Assembly: GCF_000722875.1 (NCBI RefSeq)
Contig: NZ_JFHR01000018.1
Span: 30,677-94,676, forward strand
Length of the DNA stretch: 64,000 nucleotides
Direction of reading: 5' to 3'
Origin: Sphingobium chlorophenolicum
GTDB lineage: Bacteria > Pseudomonadota > Alphaproteobacteria > Sphingomonadales > Sphingomonadaceae
Below the pieces are notes generated by a model. It was not told the DNA's origin. It saw nothing but the letters and a program-made list of their open reading frames with translations, and made no database searches. Made by a program: the position numbers and the translations under genes. Shown here piece by piece: positions 50,057 through 60,160 of this stretch. How positions within the stretch are numbered: position 1 is the stretch's first letter; every line of letters begins with the position of its first letter.

Positions 50057-51030
50057 GGCTTGGCTACTATCTCGGACCGTTCGAGGTCGGGACCGCCTAG
50101 ACTGGCTATGAGAGCGAGGACCTCGACCCGGCTCGGCGCGCTGTTCTCGGCGGAGCGCCGCGTGATCGAGATTGCGGCCGCAGCGGATGCCTGGCGCATG
50201 GCGTCAGCAAGACTACTGCCTGTTGCGAGCGCCGCCGCCAGCGTGCCGTTAAAAACGTCACCGGCTCCGGTTGTATCGACCGTGGGCATCTGGAAGGCTG
50301 GCAGCCGCAGAAAGGCTTGGCCGTCAAACGCGGTGCAGCCTTGAGAGCCGCGGGTTACCAGAACCGTCCCCCCGCTTAGTGCTTGCAAATGAACAAGAGC
50401 GCTTTCGAGCACCGCGCCTCCCGCCTCGATTTCCTCGACCGATGTGCCGGTCAGCTCGGCCAACTCGTGCTCATTGGGAGTGAGAATATCGACCAACGGC
50501 AGACAGTCGAGAACTTCCCGTGTGGCCGGGGCAGGGTTGAGGATCGTGGTGACGCCACGCGCGCGCGCCAGGGCAAGCGTCGCTGCAACGGTCTCGATCG
50601 GGATTTCAAGTTGGATCAGCGCGACCGAGGCATTGTCAGCTGCGCCGAACGCTGTCTCGACCTGCGCCGGCGTGACCTCACCATTGGCACCGGGAGACAC
50701 GGCGATGACGTTGTTGCCGGCATCGTCGACAGTGATGATCGCCACCCCCGAAGAGCAAGAAGTCAGTCGCCGAACGTGATCGGTTCCAATGCGGGTGCGA
50801 GACAGGTAATCGACAATCTGAGAACTGAAATAGTCGTCACCGATCGCTCCAACAAAGGAGACATCGGCTCCGACCGAGACTGCGGCGGCCGCCTGATTCA
50901 GGCCCTTGCCACCGATGGTGACCGAAGAGCCGCGGCCAAGAACCGTCTGGTTGGGAAGCGGCAGTTCTGCGACGCGCACGGTGATGTCGCAATTGATGCT
51001 ACCGACGACGACAACATGTGCACGTGCCAT
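50053..51030 (-). CDS. rbsK: Ribokinase
   Basis: A 325-residue PfkB-family kinase. It has VVVGSINCDITVRVAELPLP and GGKGLNQAAAAVSVGADVSF at the start, DILTPNEHELAELTG in the middle, and the catalytic VDTTGAGDVFNGTLAAALA (Asp of GAGD) near residue 255. It phosphorylates ribose to ribose 5-phosphate. First gene of the leftward operon and divergent from lacI, with an operator-like site between. Confidence 0.9.
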   Translation of the reverse strand: MARAHVVVVGSINCDITVRVAELPLPNQTVLGRGSSVTIGGKGLNQAAAAVSVGADVSFVGAIGDDYFSSQIVDYLSRTRIGTDHVRRLTSCSSGVAIITVDDAGNNVIAVSPGANGEVTPAQVETAFGAADNASVALIQLEIPIETVAATLALARARGVTTILNPAPATREVLDCLPLVDILTPNEHELAELTGTSVEEIEAGGAVLESALVHLQALSGGTVLVTRGSQGCTAFDGQAFLRLPAFQMPTVDTTGAGDVFNGTLAAALATGSSLADAMRQASAAAAISITRRSAENSAPSRVEVLALIASLGGPDLERSEIVAKP

Positions 51031-51074
51031 TCCTCATCCCATTGGGCCGTTCTGGTCTCTCAGACATGTCCTAC

Positions 51075-51087
51075 TTAAACGATTTGA
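51075..51087. promoter_or_regulatory. LacI-type operator-like site before rbsK
   Basis: TTAAACGATTTGA, a near-palindrome around a central CG, 45 nt before rbsK. A related TTAAACGTTTTA lies before the nucleoside hydrolase. Confidence 0.45.
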
Positions 51088-51213
51088 TTCCGGCAATAGT
51101 GCATCGATGAATCGTCGATCCGGCTGGCTGCAGATGTGGGTGGGGCAGTCGAATCTCGCACCTGATTCGAGCTGGGGGTTGATCCGAAGAGCTATGCAAG
51201 CGCAGAAGGCGGG

Positions 51214-52218
51214 ATGAAAAACGGCGCCAAGAAGGTCACGATAAAAGACGTCGCACGTGAAGCCGGCGCGTCCATCGCGACGGTTTCCTTTGTCATGAAC
51301 AACTCTGGCTCGGTCGGCCGCGAGATGCGCGCCCGTGTGATTAAGGCCGCCGAGGATCTGGGCTATCGCGGCAATCAAATGGCGAAGACCATGCGCACCG
51401 GTCGCAGTCATCTGATCGGGCTGGTGCTCCCGGATTTGTGCAATCCTTTCTTCCCGGAACTGGCGCACTCGGTTGGAGAGGCGGCGCGGCGGCGGGGCTA
51501 TGCGGTGATACTCATGGAGACCAACGATGGGCTAAGCGAAGCCGAAGGTCTCGAACGTCTCGCTATCTACGGGGTCGATGGCATCTGCTGGTGTCCATCA
51601 TCGAAGCGGGATCTTCTGACCGAACTCAATATCTCGCTACCGGCCGTCGTGGTCGACCGCCCATTACCCAGGCACGACACCGTCACTTCCAACTATACGA
51701 TGGGCGGCAAATTGCTCGCCGACTATATCCAGCGCTGCGGTTATCGGAGCATCGCGCTCGTGACTGGACCGAAGAACTTTCCCGGGACCGCACAGCGACG
51801 CGGCGGGCTGGTCCGAGCGCTTGAAGGCAAGGTCTCAATCACATGGGAATGCGCGAACGCATTTTCGACAACGATTGGCGACGAAGCGTTAGCGGCGTTG
51901 GTCCGCAGGGATACTGAACTGATCGTCTGCGCGAACGATACGATCGCGATCGGCGTCATCTCCGCGTTGCAAAAAATGGGCGTGAATGTGCCCGCCGATG
52001 TCGGAGTTGTCGGGTTCGATGACATTCCCTGGTCGGTGCTAGTCAACCCGTCAGTTACGACGATCCGGCAGCCCTTGCACGCGATCGGCGCGCAAGCGGT
52101 CAGCCTCCTTATCTCCCGAATCGAGCAACCGGATTCTCCGTTGAAGCGCATTCAGGTCGATGTTGAACTCGTCGAGCGCGGATCGACCCGATCGTCAGCT
52201 CCGCGCACTCCTAGCTGA
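51214..52218 (+). CDS. LacI-family regulator, probably of ribose/nucleoside uptake
   Basis: A 334-residue protein. An N-terminal HTH (KVTIKDVAREAGASIATVSFVMNN) is followed by the sugar-binding domain: LIGLVLPDLCNPFFPELAHS, VDGICWCPSSK, VCANDTIAIGVISALQKMG and VGVVGFDDIPWSVLVNP. It is divergent from rbsK and probably represses the operon, released by ribose or a nucleoside. A C-rich palindrome (GAGCCGG/CCGGCTC, 52242-52265) after the gene has no T-run. Confidence 0.85.
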   Translation: MKNGAKKVTIKDVAREAGASIATVSFVMNNSGSVGREMRARVIKAAEDLGYRGNQMAKTMRTGRSHLIGLVLPDLCNPFFPELAHSVGEAARRRGYAVILMETNDGLSEAEGLERLAIYGVDGICWCPSSKRDLLTELNISLPAVVVDRPLPRHDTVTSNYTMGGKLLADYIQRCGYRSIALVTGPKNFPGTAQRRGGLVRALEGKVSITWECANAFSTTIGDEALAALVRRDTELIVCANDTIAIGVISALQKMGVNVPADVGVVGFDDIPWSVLVNPSVTTIRQPLHAIGAQAVSLLISRIEQPDSPLKRIQVDVELVERGSTRSSAPRTPS

Positions 52219-52388
52219 GCGCTGGAGACCGGGCACCGATCGAGCCGGCGTTAGCAATCCGGCTCCTTCAGGAGAAGGCGGCGCGGCCGGCGCGAAACGC
52301 CACTGCCAGCACCGATGCTCTCGCTGGAATGGGGACTATAGGAGGCTCGATTAGATAGTCCGTTCCATGGGCGATCGCCGGACTCGTG

Positions 52389-53039
52389 TTAAATGGCCTG
52401 TCCGGTTTTTCCCCAGTCGGCGAGAAAGCCTTCAATGCCCTTGTCGGTAAGAGGATGCCGAACGAGCTGGCGAATGATCGCCGGCGGTGCGGTCATCACA
52501 TCAGCGCCGATCAGTGCTGCCTCGTGGACGTGGATCGGATGGCGAACGCTCGCGACGAGAATCTCGGTCGAGAACGCATAATTGTCGTAGATGCGCCGGA
52601 TGTCGGCAATCAGGGCCATGCCGTTCTGGCCGACATCGTCGTGCCGGCCGACGAAAGGCGATACGAAGGTCGCGCCGGCCTTCGCCGCGAGCAGCGCCTG
52701 ATTTGCTGAAAAGCACAGCGTGACATTGACCAGTGCGCCGTCGCGCGTGAGCGCCTTGCACGTCTTGAGCCCATCGATCGTCAGTGGCACCTTGATGCAG
52801 ACATTGTCGGCTATGTGGCGGAGAATATCCGCCTCCTTCATCATCTCCTGGTGATCGAGGGCGACGACCTCTGCCGAGACCGGGCCATCGACGAGGGCGC
52901 AGATCTCGCGCGTAACTTCCTTGAGGTCTCGACCTGACTTGGCGATCAGGGACGGGTTGGTCGTGACGCCGTCGAGCAGGCCCGTACTGGCAAGATCCTG
53001 GATGTCCGCGACATCGGCCGTGTCGGCAAAGAATTTCAT
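52389..53039 (-). CDS. Transaldolase (TalC/F6P-aldolase-like)
   Basis: 216 residues from the ATG at 53039 ([17 protein letters not shown]). The short TalC-type pattern is clear: [51 protein letters not shown] (Schiff-base Lys) and [12 protein letters not shown]. It would transfer dihydroxyacetone units in the pentose phosphate pathway, linking ribose 5-phosphate to glycolysis. It is between the regulator and the nucleoside hydrolase, on the hydrolase strand. Confidence 0.9.
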   Translation of the reverse strand: MKFFADTADVADIQDLASTGLLDGVTTNPSLIAKSGRDLKEVTREICALVDGPVSAEVVALDHQEMMKEADILRHIADNVCIKVPLTIDGLKTCKALTRDGALVNVTLCFSANQALLAAKAGATFVSPFVGRHDDVGQNGMALIADIRRIYDNYAFSTEILVASVRHPIHVHEAALIGADVMTAPPAIIRQLVRHPLTDKGIEGFLADWGKTGQAI

Positions 53040-53143
53040 GGCGGCTCTCACTGGTTGACAGGCTTCTTCAACTTGGGGTGCGCCGAGGACAAGAGGCTGA
53101 GCGGTCGTTGGGCGGCGACGCGCGGTTTCGGGCACGACGAACG

Positions 53144-54232
53144 CTATCTCAGCGGTTTGCTCATGGTCTCCAAATAGTAGGCTTCGAAGCGCTTCAGATC
53201 GAACTTCTTCACGATCTTGGCCTGCTGTAGGAAGCTTCCCTGCGGAAACTCGTGCTTGTACGATATCGTCCTGCCATAGTTGACACCAAAATTGGTATCG
53301 ACATCGACCCAACGCGTCTCGGTTTCAGTCGCAAGGGACGGATCGAGCACATAGGCGATCGCGAGCTGGTCCCAGAATGGGATGAAGGTCCAGGGCGGAC
53401 GATTGGGGTTATCCGGGATTCTTGAATATATCCGGGCCACCTGCGGATTCGCCTTGAGGATAGGATCAAAGAAGTCGAGCGGAAAGTGCGCGCTGTTTGT
53501 CACATCGAGGGGAACGAAGACCTGCTCTATCGGCTCGCGATAGACGATCTTCGCCGCCTCGGGGTCAAACCAGACATTGAACTCCGCCGCCGGCATGGTG
53601 TTGCCGGGCACGTCGAACGCGCCGGCCATATAGACGATCCGTCCGATGAGCGGCACGATATCGGGCGCCTTGCGGATCGCGAGCGCGATGTTCGTTGCCG
53701 GGCCAAGCGCAAGGATCGTCACCTGGTGCGGGTTTGCGCGAATGGCGTCAATCATGAAATCGACGGCGTCGCGACGCTGAATCTGGGTGCGCTCCGCGTG
53801 GCCGTCCGGGGGTGGCACGACCTCCGCATCGGACTTGGGCCGTGGTCCGGACCAGGCGCCGTAAAAGCCGTCGCCGACGCCAAGCAGGGCTTGCTCCTGC
53901 GCGAAGGACGCAAAGCTGTGCAGCAGCGGCCCCTGCGCACCGGCGAAGACGGGAACCTGCTTTTCCAGGCCTACGCGCTCGACGGCCTTGAGCGCGTCGA
54001 CACGCTGCTGTTCCATCCAGACGTTGCCGGTGACCAGCGTGAGGCCGAGCAATTGGATTCGGCCGGCCTTATGCGCGTGCGCGGCGAGGATGAAAGCCTG
54101 CCCATCATCGTTGAAAGTGCCGAAGTCGGAGTCGATGATGAGCTTCTCCGAATTGGGCTGCTGGACCTGGGCAAGTGCCGGCGCGCTTGACAGCAAGCTC
54201 AGCAGCACGGTCGCGAATGTGCGCAGCTTCAT
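53144..54232 (-). CDS. Exported nucleoside hydrolase
   Basis: A 362-residue protein with a Sec signal peptide ([22 protein letters not shown]). The N-terminal Asp-rich motif reads [20 protein letters not shown] (a variant of DTDPGIDDA), the metal/ribose site. Further motifs are [26 protein letters not shown] and [16 protein letters not shown]. It hydrolyses ribonucleosides to base and ribose, in the periplasm because of the signal. It starts 105 nt upstream of transaldolase. A LacI-type site lies 57 nt before it. Confidence 0.85.
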   Translation of the reverse strand: MKLRTFATVLLSLLSSAPALAQVQQPNSEKLIIDSDFGTFNDDGQAFILAAHAHKAGRIQLLGLTLVTGNVWMEQQRVDALKAVERVGLEKQVPVFAGAQGPLLHSFASFAQEQALLGVGDGFYGAWSGPRPKSDAEVVPPPDGHAERTQIQRRDAVDFMIDAIRANPHQVTILALGPATNIALAIRKAPDIVPLIGRIVYMAGAFDVPGNTMPAAEFNVWFDPEAAKIVYREPIEQVFVPLDVTNSAHFPLDFFDPILKANPQVARIYSRIPDNPNRPPWTFIPFWDQLAIAYVLDPSLATETETRWVDVDTNFGVNYGRTISYKHEFPQGSFLQQAKIVKKFDLKRFEAYYLETMSKPLR

Positions 54233-54288
54233 TCAACCCTCCTTCCTGGATGTCCGGCGGACTTTTTGCGAGACTTCATAACTTGAGA

Positions 54289-54300
54289 TTAAACGTTTTA
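54289..54300. promoter_or_regulatory. LacI-type operator-like site before nucleoside hydrolase
   Basis: TTAAACGTTTTA with a central AAACGTTT palindrome, typical of LacI/PurR-type operators, 57 nt before the start codon. Confidence 0.55.
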
Positions 54301-54420
54301 GCAACTGCAAACACTTGTACCTCCGGGACAGGCCGCAGGATGTGTCGCTTACCTCCGGCAAGCCCGCCATTCACACGCCGCCCCGGCGCGGCTCGGGCCC
54401 GCTACAGGTTCGCTACGGCC

Positions 54421-55314
54421 TCATTTGGTGCAGTCCTTGGGCCGGCCGGCGTCAGCGGTCGGCCACGCTGTGCATACCCGAGCATATTCGAGCCGAACCT
54501 GTTCGAGGTGGTAGGTGGCATGCAGTCTGGCGCAGGAGCCCGAAAAGGCGGGCACCGGCGCCTTGGCATCGCGCGCGCGTTCGCGTGTATCTTCCTCGAT
54601 CGCGCACTGGAGATCGGCTTGGAAAGTCGGCACGGCCTCGACTTTCGCGAAATAGGCGCGGGCGATCGCACGGCCGCGCTCGACATCGATTGGATGATGG
54701 ACGCCGCAGATAATTCGGTTGTCGCCATAGCGCACACCGCGCGCGATCAGGGCGGGGCCTCTATCGGGCATCGCGGCGCCGAGTAGGAGAGCGGCGGTGT
54801 AGCCGTTGGCGGCATGGCCCGAAGGATAGGATTCGTTGGCGTTGAGGTAGGCCGTGTAGCAGGCGGTGATGCCGGGGTCCTCGGCATAGGGCCGGATACG
54901 TCCGCCCGCTGGCTGCTGTGCGTCCTTGGCTTGCTGGACGTAATAGCCGACGTCGGCCAAGCTCCATTTGAGCATATGCGAGAGGATCGGCCGGGACGAG
55001 ATGGACATACGGCTGTCCGCGGCCTGGCTAAAGCGCGGCAACAGCTCGTAATAGTTGTAGTTCGCTGCATCGTCATAGGCTTCGGCACGCTCGGCCGCAC
55101 CGGCCCGGGCCTGTGCCTGGCGCACGAGATAGAGATCGAGCAAACCGGTTTCCGAGCGATTGTCGGGCCTGGCGGCTGTCGGGCTGTTTAGTATTGCGCC
55201 CTTCAAGAATGAATCGGCCGGCGGGTTCGCGGCCTGGGCGGTAACCGCCATGGCCATCGCAAGGCCGGCGCCAAGACCAAATCGCCTTGCGTGAGACAGG
55301 CGCGATGGCAGCAT
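54421..55314 (-). CDS. Class A acid phosphatase (PAP2/PhoN type), exported
   Basis: 297 residues from the ATG at 55314, after a GAGGAGG site. Signal peptide MLPSRLSHARRFGLGAGLAM up to AQAA. The PAP2 motifs are IRPY (RP), ESYPSGHAANGY (PSGH) and GDNRIICGVHHPIDVERG, where the third motif carries N in place of the usual S. The enzyme would remove phosphate from nucleotides and other esters in the periplasm, feeding the nucleoside hydrolase. It lies between the hydrolase and xdhC on the same strand. Confidence 0.82.
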   Translation of the reverse strand: MLPSRLSHARRFGLGAGLAMAMAVTAQAANPPADSFLKGAILNSPTAARPDNRSETGLLDLYLVRQAQARAGAAERAEAYDDAANYNYYELLPRFSQAADSRMSISSRPILSHMLKWSLADVGYYVQQAKDAQQPAGGRIRPYAEDPGITACYTAYLNANESYPSGHAANGYTAALLLGAAMPDRGPALIARGVRYGDNRIICGVHHPIDVERGRAIARAYFAKVEAVPTFQADLQCAIEEDTRERARDAKAPVPAFSGSCARLHATYHLEQVRLEYARVCTAWPTADAGRPKDCTK

Positions 55315-55423
55315 GATGATCCTCCTCTTAAAAGCCGGAAATCTGCGCACGGGGTCGTCCGACCATGGTGGAACCCGCGCGTGCTTTGTTCTTGACGGCA
55401 AGGGCCCGGGGAAAGCCACTCGA

Positions 55424-56347
55424 TCATGTGGCACACCGTAACTGAAGGAGCTGGGCGAGTGTCGCGATGGCGATGACGTCCGGCTCCTTGCCGCCCACGC
55501 CGGCGACGCCGATGGGCGAGGTCAGCCGTGTCCTCGCCGCCTCGCCAAGGCCGTCGCGTGTCAGTCGGCTCAGGAAGCGCGCGCGCTTGGTCGCAGAGCC
55601 GATGAGACCGACGAACGCCATCGGCGGCCGCGCCAGCGCCGCGCGCGTCAGACGATAATCGAGGCCATGGTCGTGCGTCATGATGACGATGGCGGCGTCT
55701 TGCGGCGCCTCGCCCACGCATTGCTCGACCGAGTCCTCCGGCACGATGGCGACCTGCGGGACGGTCTCCAACTCGGGGCGCGTGTCGAACCAGGCGAGAC
55801 GTAGCGGCAGATGCCCGACGTGCCGGGCGATGGCCTGACCGACATGGCCAGCGCCGAACAGATAAAGCGGCCGTCGATGTCGGCCGACGATCTCGACGAA
55901 GGCCTCGCCCTCCGCGGGCTTGTCGCCGCGTGCCGAGAGGTTGGCGGGCAGGGCGGTCATGCTGACATGACGCTCCACGCGCGCGCTCGTGAGCCGCGAG
56001 ACCAACATGCGATCCTCGGCGGCGTCGGCTAGCCAGCCAAGGCTGTCGGGATCGACATGTTCCACCAGCAGCCGCACCCGCCCGCCGCAGCATTGGCCGA
56101 GCAGGGGTCCAAGCGGATAATCCTGCACGCGCCAGGTGCCGGGGGGATGGTCGAGGATCGCCCGCGCCTGTTCCACGGCGCGATACTCGAGCTGGCCGCC
56201 GCCAATGGTGCCATGTTGCATACTGGCGGTGACCAGCATGCGCGTGCCCGGGCCACGCGGCGCCGAACCTTCGCTGGCGAGGACGCTGACCAGCGCGGCC
56301 GGCTCATGAGGCGCGACATCGCGCAGCCAGGCGAGCCATTGCGTCAC
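55424..56347 (-). CDS. xdhC: XdhC-type molybdenum cofactor insertion protein
   Basis: 307 residues from a GTG at 56347 that overlaps the xdhB stop (GTGA). The N-terminal XdhC domain has LVSVLASEGSAPRGPGTRMLVT and GTIGGGQLEYRAVEQA; LGQCCGGRVRLL holds the cofactor-related Cys. The C-terminal Rossmann-like part has YLFGAGHVGQAIARH and MTHDHGLDYRLTRAAL and FVGLIGSATKRARFL. It loads sulfurated molybdenum cofactor into xanthine dehydrogenase. Confidence 0.92.
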   Translation of the reverse strand: MTQWLAWLRDVAPHEPAALVSVLASEGSAPRGPGTRMLVTASMQHGTIGGGQLEYRAVEQARAILDHPPGTWRVQDYPLGPLLGQCCGGRVRLLVEHVDPDSLGWLADAAEDRMLVSRLTSARVERHVSMTALPANLSARGDKPAEGEAFVEIVGRHRRPLYLFGAGHVGQAIARHVGHLPLRLAWFDTRPELETVPQVAIVPEDSVEQCVGEAPQDAAIVIMTHDHGLDYRLTRAALARPPMAFVGLIGSATKRARFLSRLTRDGLGEAARTRLTSPIGVAGVGGKEPDVIAIATLAQLLQLRCAT

Positions 56348-58653
56348 GCGGCGCGATGCCCCTTGATGGCGCTGAGGATGGCCTCGGGCGTGGCCGGGGC
56401 ATTGAGCGGCGGCAGAGCGCGATTGCTTGGCGCAGCCGCGGCAATAGCCTGGTTGAGGGCAGAAAAGACCGATATCGCCAGCATGAAGGGCGGCTCGCCG
56501 ACAGCCTTAGAGCGGTTGATCGTCGGCTCGACATTCTCGCCATCCCACAGGGCGATTGTGAAATACTTCGGCCGATCGGAGGCGGTGGGAATCTTGTAGG
56601 TCGCGGGCGAGTGCGTGAGGAGCCGGCCCTTGTCATCCCAGACCAGTTCCTCGGTGGTGAGCCAGCCCTGTCCCTGGATGAAACCGCCCTCGATCTGTCC
56701 GATGTCGATGGCGGGATTGAGCGAGCGGCCGACATCGTGAAGGATGTCGACAGCCAGCACCTTGTGTTCCCCGGTGAGCGTGTCGACCACGACCTCCGAG
56801 ACCGCTGCGCCATAGGCGAAATAATAGAAGGGCCGGCCTTTGTGGGTCGCGCGGTCGTAGGCGATCCTGGGCGTGGCATAATAGCCGGTGGCACTCAGCG
56901 AGACGCGGCCAATATGGGCCTTGCGGCAGAGTTGGCCGAAGGGCAAGCGCTCGCTGCCGGCAAATACGTCGCCACCGGCGAAATTCACATCTTCCTCCGC
57001 ACAGCCGAAGGTTCGTGCGGTGAAGGCGACGAGACGCGCCTTGATCGTCATTGCCGCCTCATGGGCCGCCATGCCGTTCAGGTCCGCGCCGGACGATGCC
57101 GCCGTCGCCGATGTGTTGGGGACCTTGTCGGTGCGCGTGGCGGTGATGCGCACCTGCCCGACCGGCACGGCGAAGACGTCCGCGACCACCTGCGCGACCT
57201 TGATGTAAATGCCTTGCCCCATCTCGGTGCCGCCATGATTGAGTTGGATCGAGCCATCGGCATAGACATGGACAAGTGCGCCGGCCTGGTTGAGATGCGT
57301 GGTCGTGAAACTGATGCCGAATTTGACTGGGGTGAGCGCGATGCCCTTCTTGAGGATCGGGCTCGAGGCGTTGAACGCCGCCACGTCCGCCCGCCGCGCA
57401 TCGTAGCGGGACGTCTCGCGCAGCCGCGCGATGATTTGAGGCGCGATATTGTCCTCCACGGTCATGCCATATTGGGTGACGTCGCGGCCGGGGCTGTAGA
57501 GATTGGCGATCCGCACATCCAGCGGATCTAGGCCGTTATGCGCGGCGATGTCGTCCATGATCCGCTCGATGGCGAGCATGCCCTGCGGCCCGCCGAATCC
57601 CCGGAAAGCTGTGGCGGAGACCATGTTGGTCCGCAGGCGCTCCGAGACGATCATCACGTCCGGCAGAAAATAGCAATTGTCGCTATGGAACATCGCGCGA
57701 TCGTTGATCGCAGGTGAGAGGTCCGTGCTGGCGCCGCAGCGCGAGGCGAGATGGAGCTTGAGCGCCAGTAGCCGGCCCTCATGGTCGAAGCCGACGTCAT
57801 AGCAGACGCGAAAATCGTGGCGCTTGCCGGTCATGACCATGTCGTCATCGCGGTCACAGCGAAATTTTGCGGGGCGGCCGGTCTTGTGCGCGACCAGCGC
57901 TGCCGCGGCAGCGAAGAGGGCGGCCTGGGTCTCCTTGCCGCCGAATGCGCCGCCCATGCGCCGCACTTCGACCGTGACGTCCGCGGAAGGCTTGCCCAGC
58001 ATCTGCGCGACGAGATGCTGCACTTCGCTTGGATGCTGCGTGGACGAGAGGACATGCACCTGCCCGTCCTCTCCGGGGATGGCGATCGCGATTTGCCCTT
58101 CGAGATAGAAATGATCCTGCCCGCCCATTTCGAATGAACCGACCAGGCGACACGGCGCAGCCGAGAGACGCAGTGCCGCATCGCCCCGGGCCATGACCTG
58201 CGTGGGCTCGATCAACGAACCGGTAGCCTGCGCATCCTCGTATCGGACGAGAGGCGCGAGCGGCTCATATTCGATCGTGGCGAGACGGGCGGCCTTGCGC
58301 GCGGCATTACGGCTCGTGGCGGCGACGAGGAAGATGGGCTGACCCATGCTGAAAACAACGCCATCGGCGAGCAGGGGATCGTCATGCGCAACCGGGGCGA
58401 CGTCATTGGCACCGGGAATGTCGGCGGCGGTGAACACGCCAACCACCCCAGGTGCGGCGCGGACGGCGGACAGGTCCATCCCAGTGATCCGCGCATGCGC
58501 GTGAGCGCTCTGCCCAAAGGCGAGATGCAGCAGGTTCGCCGCCTCGGGCTCGTCATCGATATAGCGCGCTTGCCCGCTCACGTGGAGATGTGCGCTGTCA
58601 TGCGGATTGCTGGGCTTTGCAAGCACCGGCCGGCGCGAATCGCGCTCAGCCAT
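56344..58653 (-). CDS. xdhB: Xanthine dehydrogenase molybdenum-binding subunit
   Basis: 769 residues from the ATG at 58653. The N-terminal part has YIDDEPEAANLLHLAFGQS; the molybdopterin-binding part has RRMGGAFGGKETQ, GFGGPQGMLAIERIMDD, LNHGGTEMGQGIYIKVAQV and KAVGEPPFMLAISVF (the terminal GEPP). These motifs bind the Mo cofactor and purine. It overlaps xdhA by 8 nt. With xdhA it oxidises hypoxanthine and xanthine to urate. Confidence 0.93.
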   Translation of the reverse strand: MAERDSRRPVLAKPSNPHDSAHLHVSGQARYIDDEPEAANLLHLAFGQSAHAHARITGMDLSAVRAAPGVVGVFTAADIPGANDVAPVAHDDPLLADGVVFSMGQPIFLVAATSRNAARKAARLATIEYEPLAPLVRYEDAQATGSLIEPTQVMARGDAALRLSAAPCRLVGSFEMGGQDHFYLEGQIAIAIPGEDGQVHVLSSTQHPSEVQHLVAQMLGKPSADVTVEVRRMGGAFGGKETQAALFAAAAALVAHKTGRPAKFRCDRDDDMVMTGKRHDFRVCYDVGFDHEGRLLALKLHLASRCGASTDLSPAINDRAMFHSDNCYFLPDVMIVSERLRTNMVSATAFRGFGGPQGMLAIERIMDDIAAHNGLDPLDVRIANLYSPGRDVTQYGMTVEDNIAPQIIARLRETSRYDARRADVAAFNASSPILKKGIALTPVKFGISFTTTHLNQAGALVHVYADGSIQLNHGGTEMGQGIYIKVAQVVADVFAVPVGQVRITATRTDKVPNTSATAASSGADLNGMAAHEAAMTIKARLVAFTARTFGCAEEDVNFAGGDVFAGSERLPFGQLCRKAHIGRVSLSATGYYATPRIAYDRATHKGRPFYYFAYGAAVSEVVVDTLTGEHKVLAVDILHDVGRSLNPAIDIGQIEGGFIQGQGWLTTEELVWDDKGRLLTHSPATYKIPTASDRPKYFTIALWDGENVEPTINRSKAVGEPPFMLAISVFSALNQAIAAAAPSNRALPPLNAPATPEAILSAIKGHRAA

Positions 58654-60079
58654 TCTCAAGTTCCAGTACCGAGACCGTTTCGCCCTCAGCACGGCGCCAG
58701 AGGCGCCAGAGCAGACCGGCGGCAGCGTCGAGACGATAAGCGGACGAGCCGCGCACGTCGGTCAGCGGCGCATAGTCGCCTTTCAAGGCTTCGACGGCGT
58801 TGGCGATGGTGGCTTCCTGGAAGGGCTGGCCGGTCAGCGCCGCCTCGCAGCCGGCAGCGCGCCGGGGCGTTGCTGCCATGCCGCCAAAGGCGACGCGCGC
58901 TTGCGCGATGAGGCCATCCTTCACGGTCAGCTTAAACGCGCCGCAGACCGCCGAGATGTCACTGTCGAAGCGGCGAGAGAGCTTGGAGATGAGCACGATG
59001 TCGTTGGGCATGGGCCTCGGAATCTCGATCCGCTCGATGAATTCTCCGGGCTGGCGGTCCTGCGTGCCATATTCGAGGAAGTAATCCTCGAGCTTGATGA
59101 CCCGCCGCCGTCCCGCGCTGCGCAGCGTCAGCGTGGCGCCGAGGGCGATCAGCGCAGGCGGGCCATCGCCGATGGGGGAGCCGTTGGCGATATTGCCGCC
59201 AACCGTACCGGCATTGCGGACCTGGAGACCGCCGATCCGGCGTGTCAACTCACCCAGATCGGGATGGAGGCGAGCGAACGCGGCGTGAGCGTCGGCATAG
59301 CGCACGCCCGCGCCGATGGAGAGGCTCTCGGGGGGCTCCTCGATATGCTGCAACTCGGCGATGTCGCCGATGAAGATCAAGGTGTCCAGCGTGCGCAGGC
59401 CCTTGGTGACCCACAGGCCAACATCCGTCGCACCCGCCACGAGCCGGGCGTCGGGATGCTCGGCAAGCAGCATCGCCAGTGCCCCGGCACTCTTCGGGAT
59501 GAACCACCGCCGCTCGCCCAGCTCGCCCGAGACCGTCTCGCTCGATGCCAGTGCCTCGAGCCCCGCGACCAGCGTCCTGTCGTCGCGCGCCAGCTTGACC
59601 ACCGCCTCTCCCGCCGCGAGGATGGGGCCATAGCCCGTGCAGCGGCAGAGATTGCCCGCGATCACGTCCGCGATGGGCAGTTCAAACCCGCTTGCTCCGA
59701 TTGCGCGGCCATAGAGCGACATGACGAAGCCGGGTGTGCAAAAGCCGCATTGCGAGCTTCCATTCTCGGCCATTCGCCGCTGGAGCGGATTGAGCAGGCC
59801 CCCATTGGGACCCGCGCTGGCAAGGCTTTCGATCGTGAGCAGTGCTTTGCCATGGATTATCGGCAAGAAGAGGATGCAGGCATTGACCGCGCGCCAGGTC
59901 ACATCCTCCCCATCCAAGGTGCCGACCAGCACCGTGCAAGCGCCGCAGTCCCCTTCCGCGCAGCCTTCCTTGGTGCCGGTGCGCGCGGTTCGGTAGCGCA
60001 GGAAGTCTAGCAACGTGGCCGTGGGATCGACATTCTCCAGCGCGATCGTCTCGCCGTCGAGGAGGAAGCGAACCGTCAT
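58646..60079 (-). CDS. xdhA: Xanthine dehydrogenase FeS/FAD subunit
   Basis: A 477-residue protein. The [2Fe-2S] ligands are at C40, C45, C48 and C68, with a second set at C111, C114, C145 and C147 (QCGFCTPG, NLCRCTGYG). The C-terminal FAD domain has LVAGATDVGLWVTKG and AGTVGGNIANGSPIGDGPPAL. Electrons pass from Mo to NAD through FAD. It is the first gene of the xdhA-xdhB-xdhC operon, with a palindrome 80 nt upstream. Confidence 0.93.
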   Translation of the reverse strand: MTVRFLLDGETIALENVDPTATLLDFLRYRTARTGTKEGCAEGDCGACTVLVGTLDGEDVTWRAVNACILFLPIIHGKALLTIESLASAGPNGGLLNPLQRRMAENGSSQCGFCTPGFVMSLYGRAIGASGFELPIADVIAGNLCRCTGYGPILAAGEAVVKLARDDRTLVAGLEALASSETVSGELGERRWFIPKSAGALAMLLAEHPDARLVAGATDVGLWVTKGLRTLDTLIFIGDIAELQHIEEPPESLSIGAGVRYADAHAAFARLHPDLGELTRRIGGLQVRNAGTVGGNIANGSPIGDGPPALIALGATLTLRSAGRRRVIKLEDYFLEYGTQDRQPGEFIERIEIPRPMPNDIVLISKLSRRFDSDISAVCGAFKLTVKDGLIAQARVAFGGMAATPRRAAGCEAALTGQPFQEATIANAVEALKGDYAPLTDVRGSSAYRLDAAAGLLWRLWRRAEGETVSVLELENG

Positions 60080-60160
60080 GGCGAATTTTCCGTTGCGATC
60101 CAGTCGTCGTGCTTGGCTTGGTTACCGATCATCTCGTTTCCCGGCAGGTTCGCACCAGCT

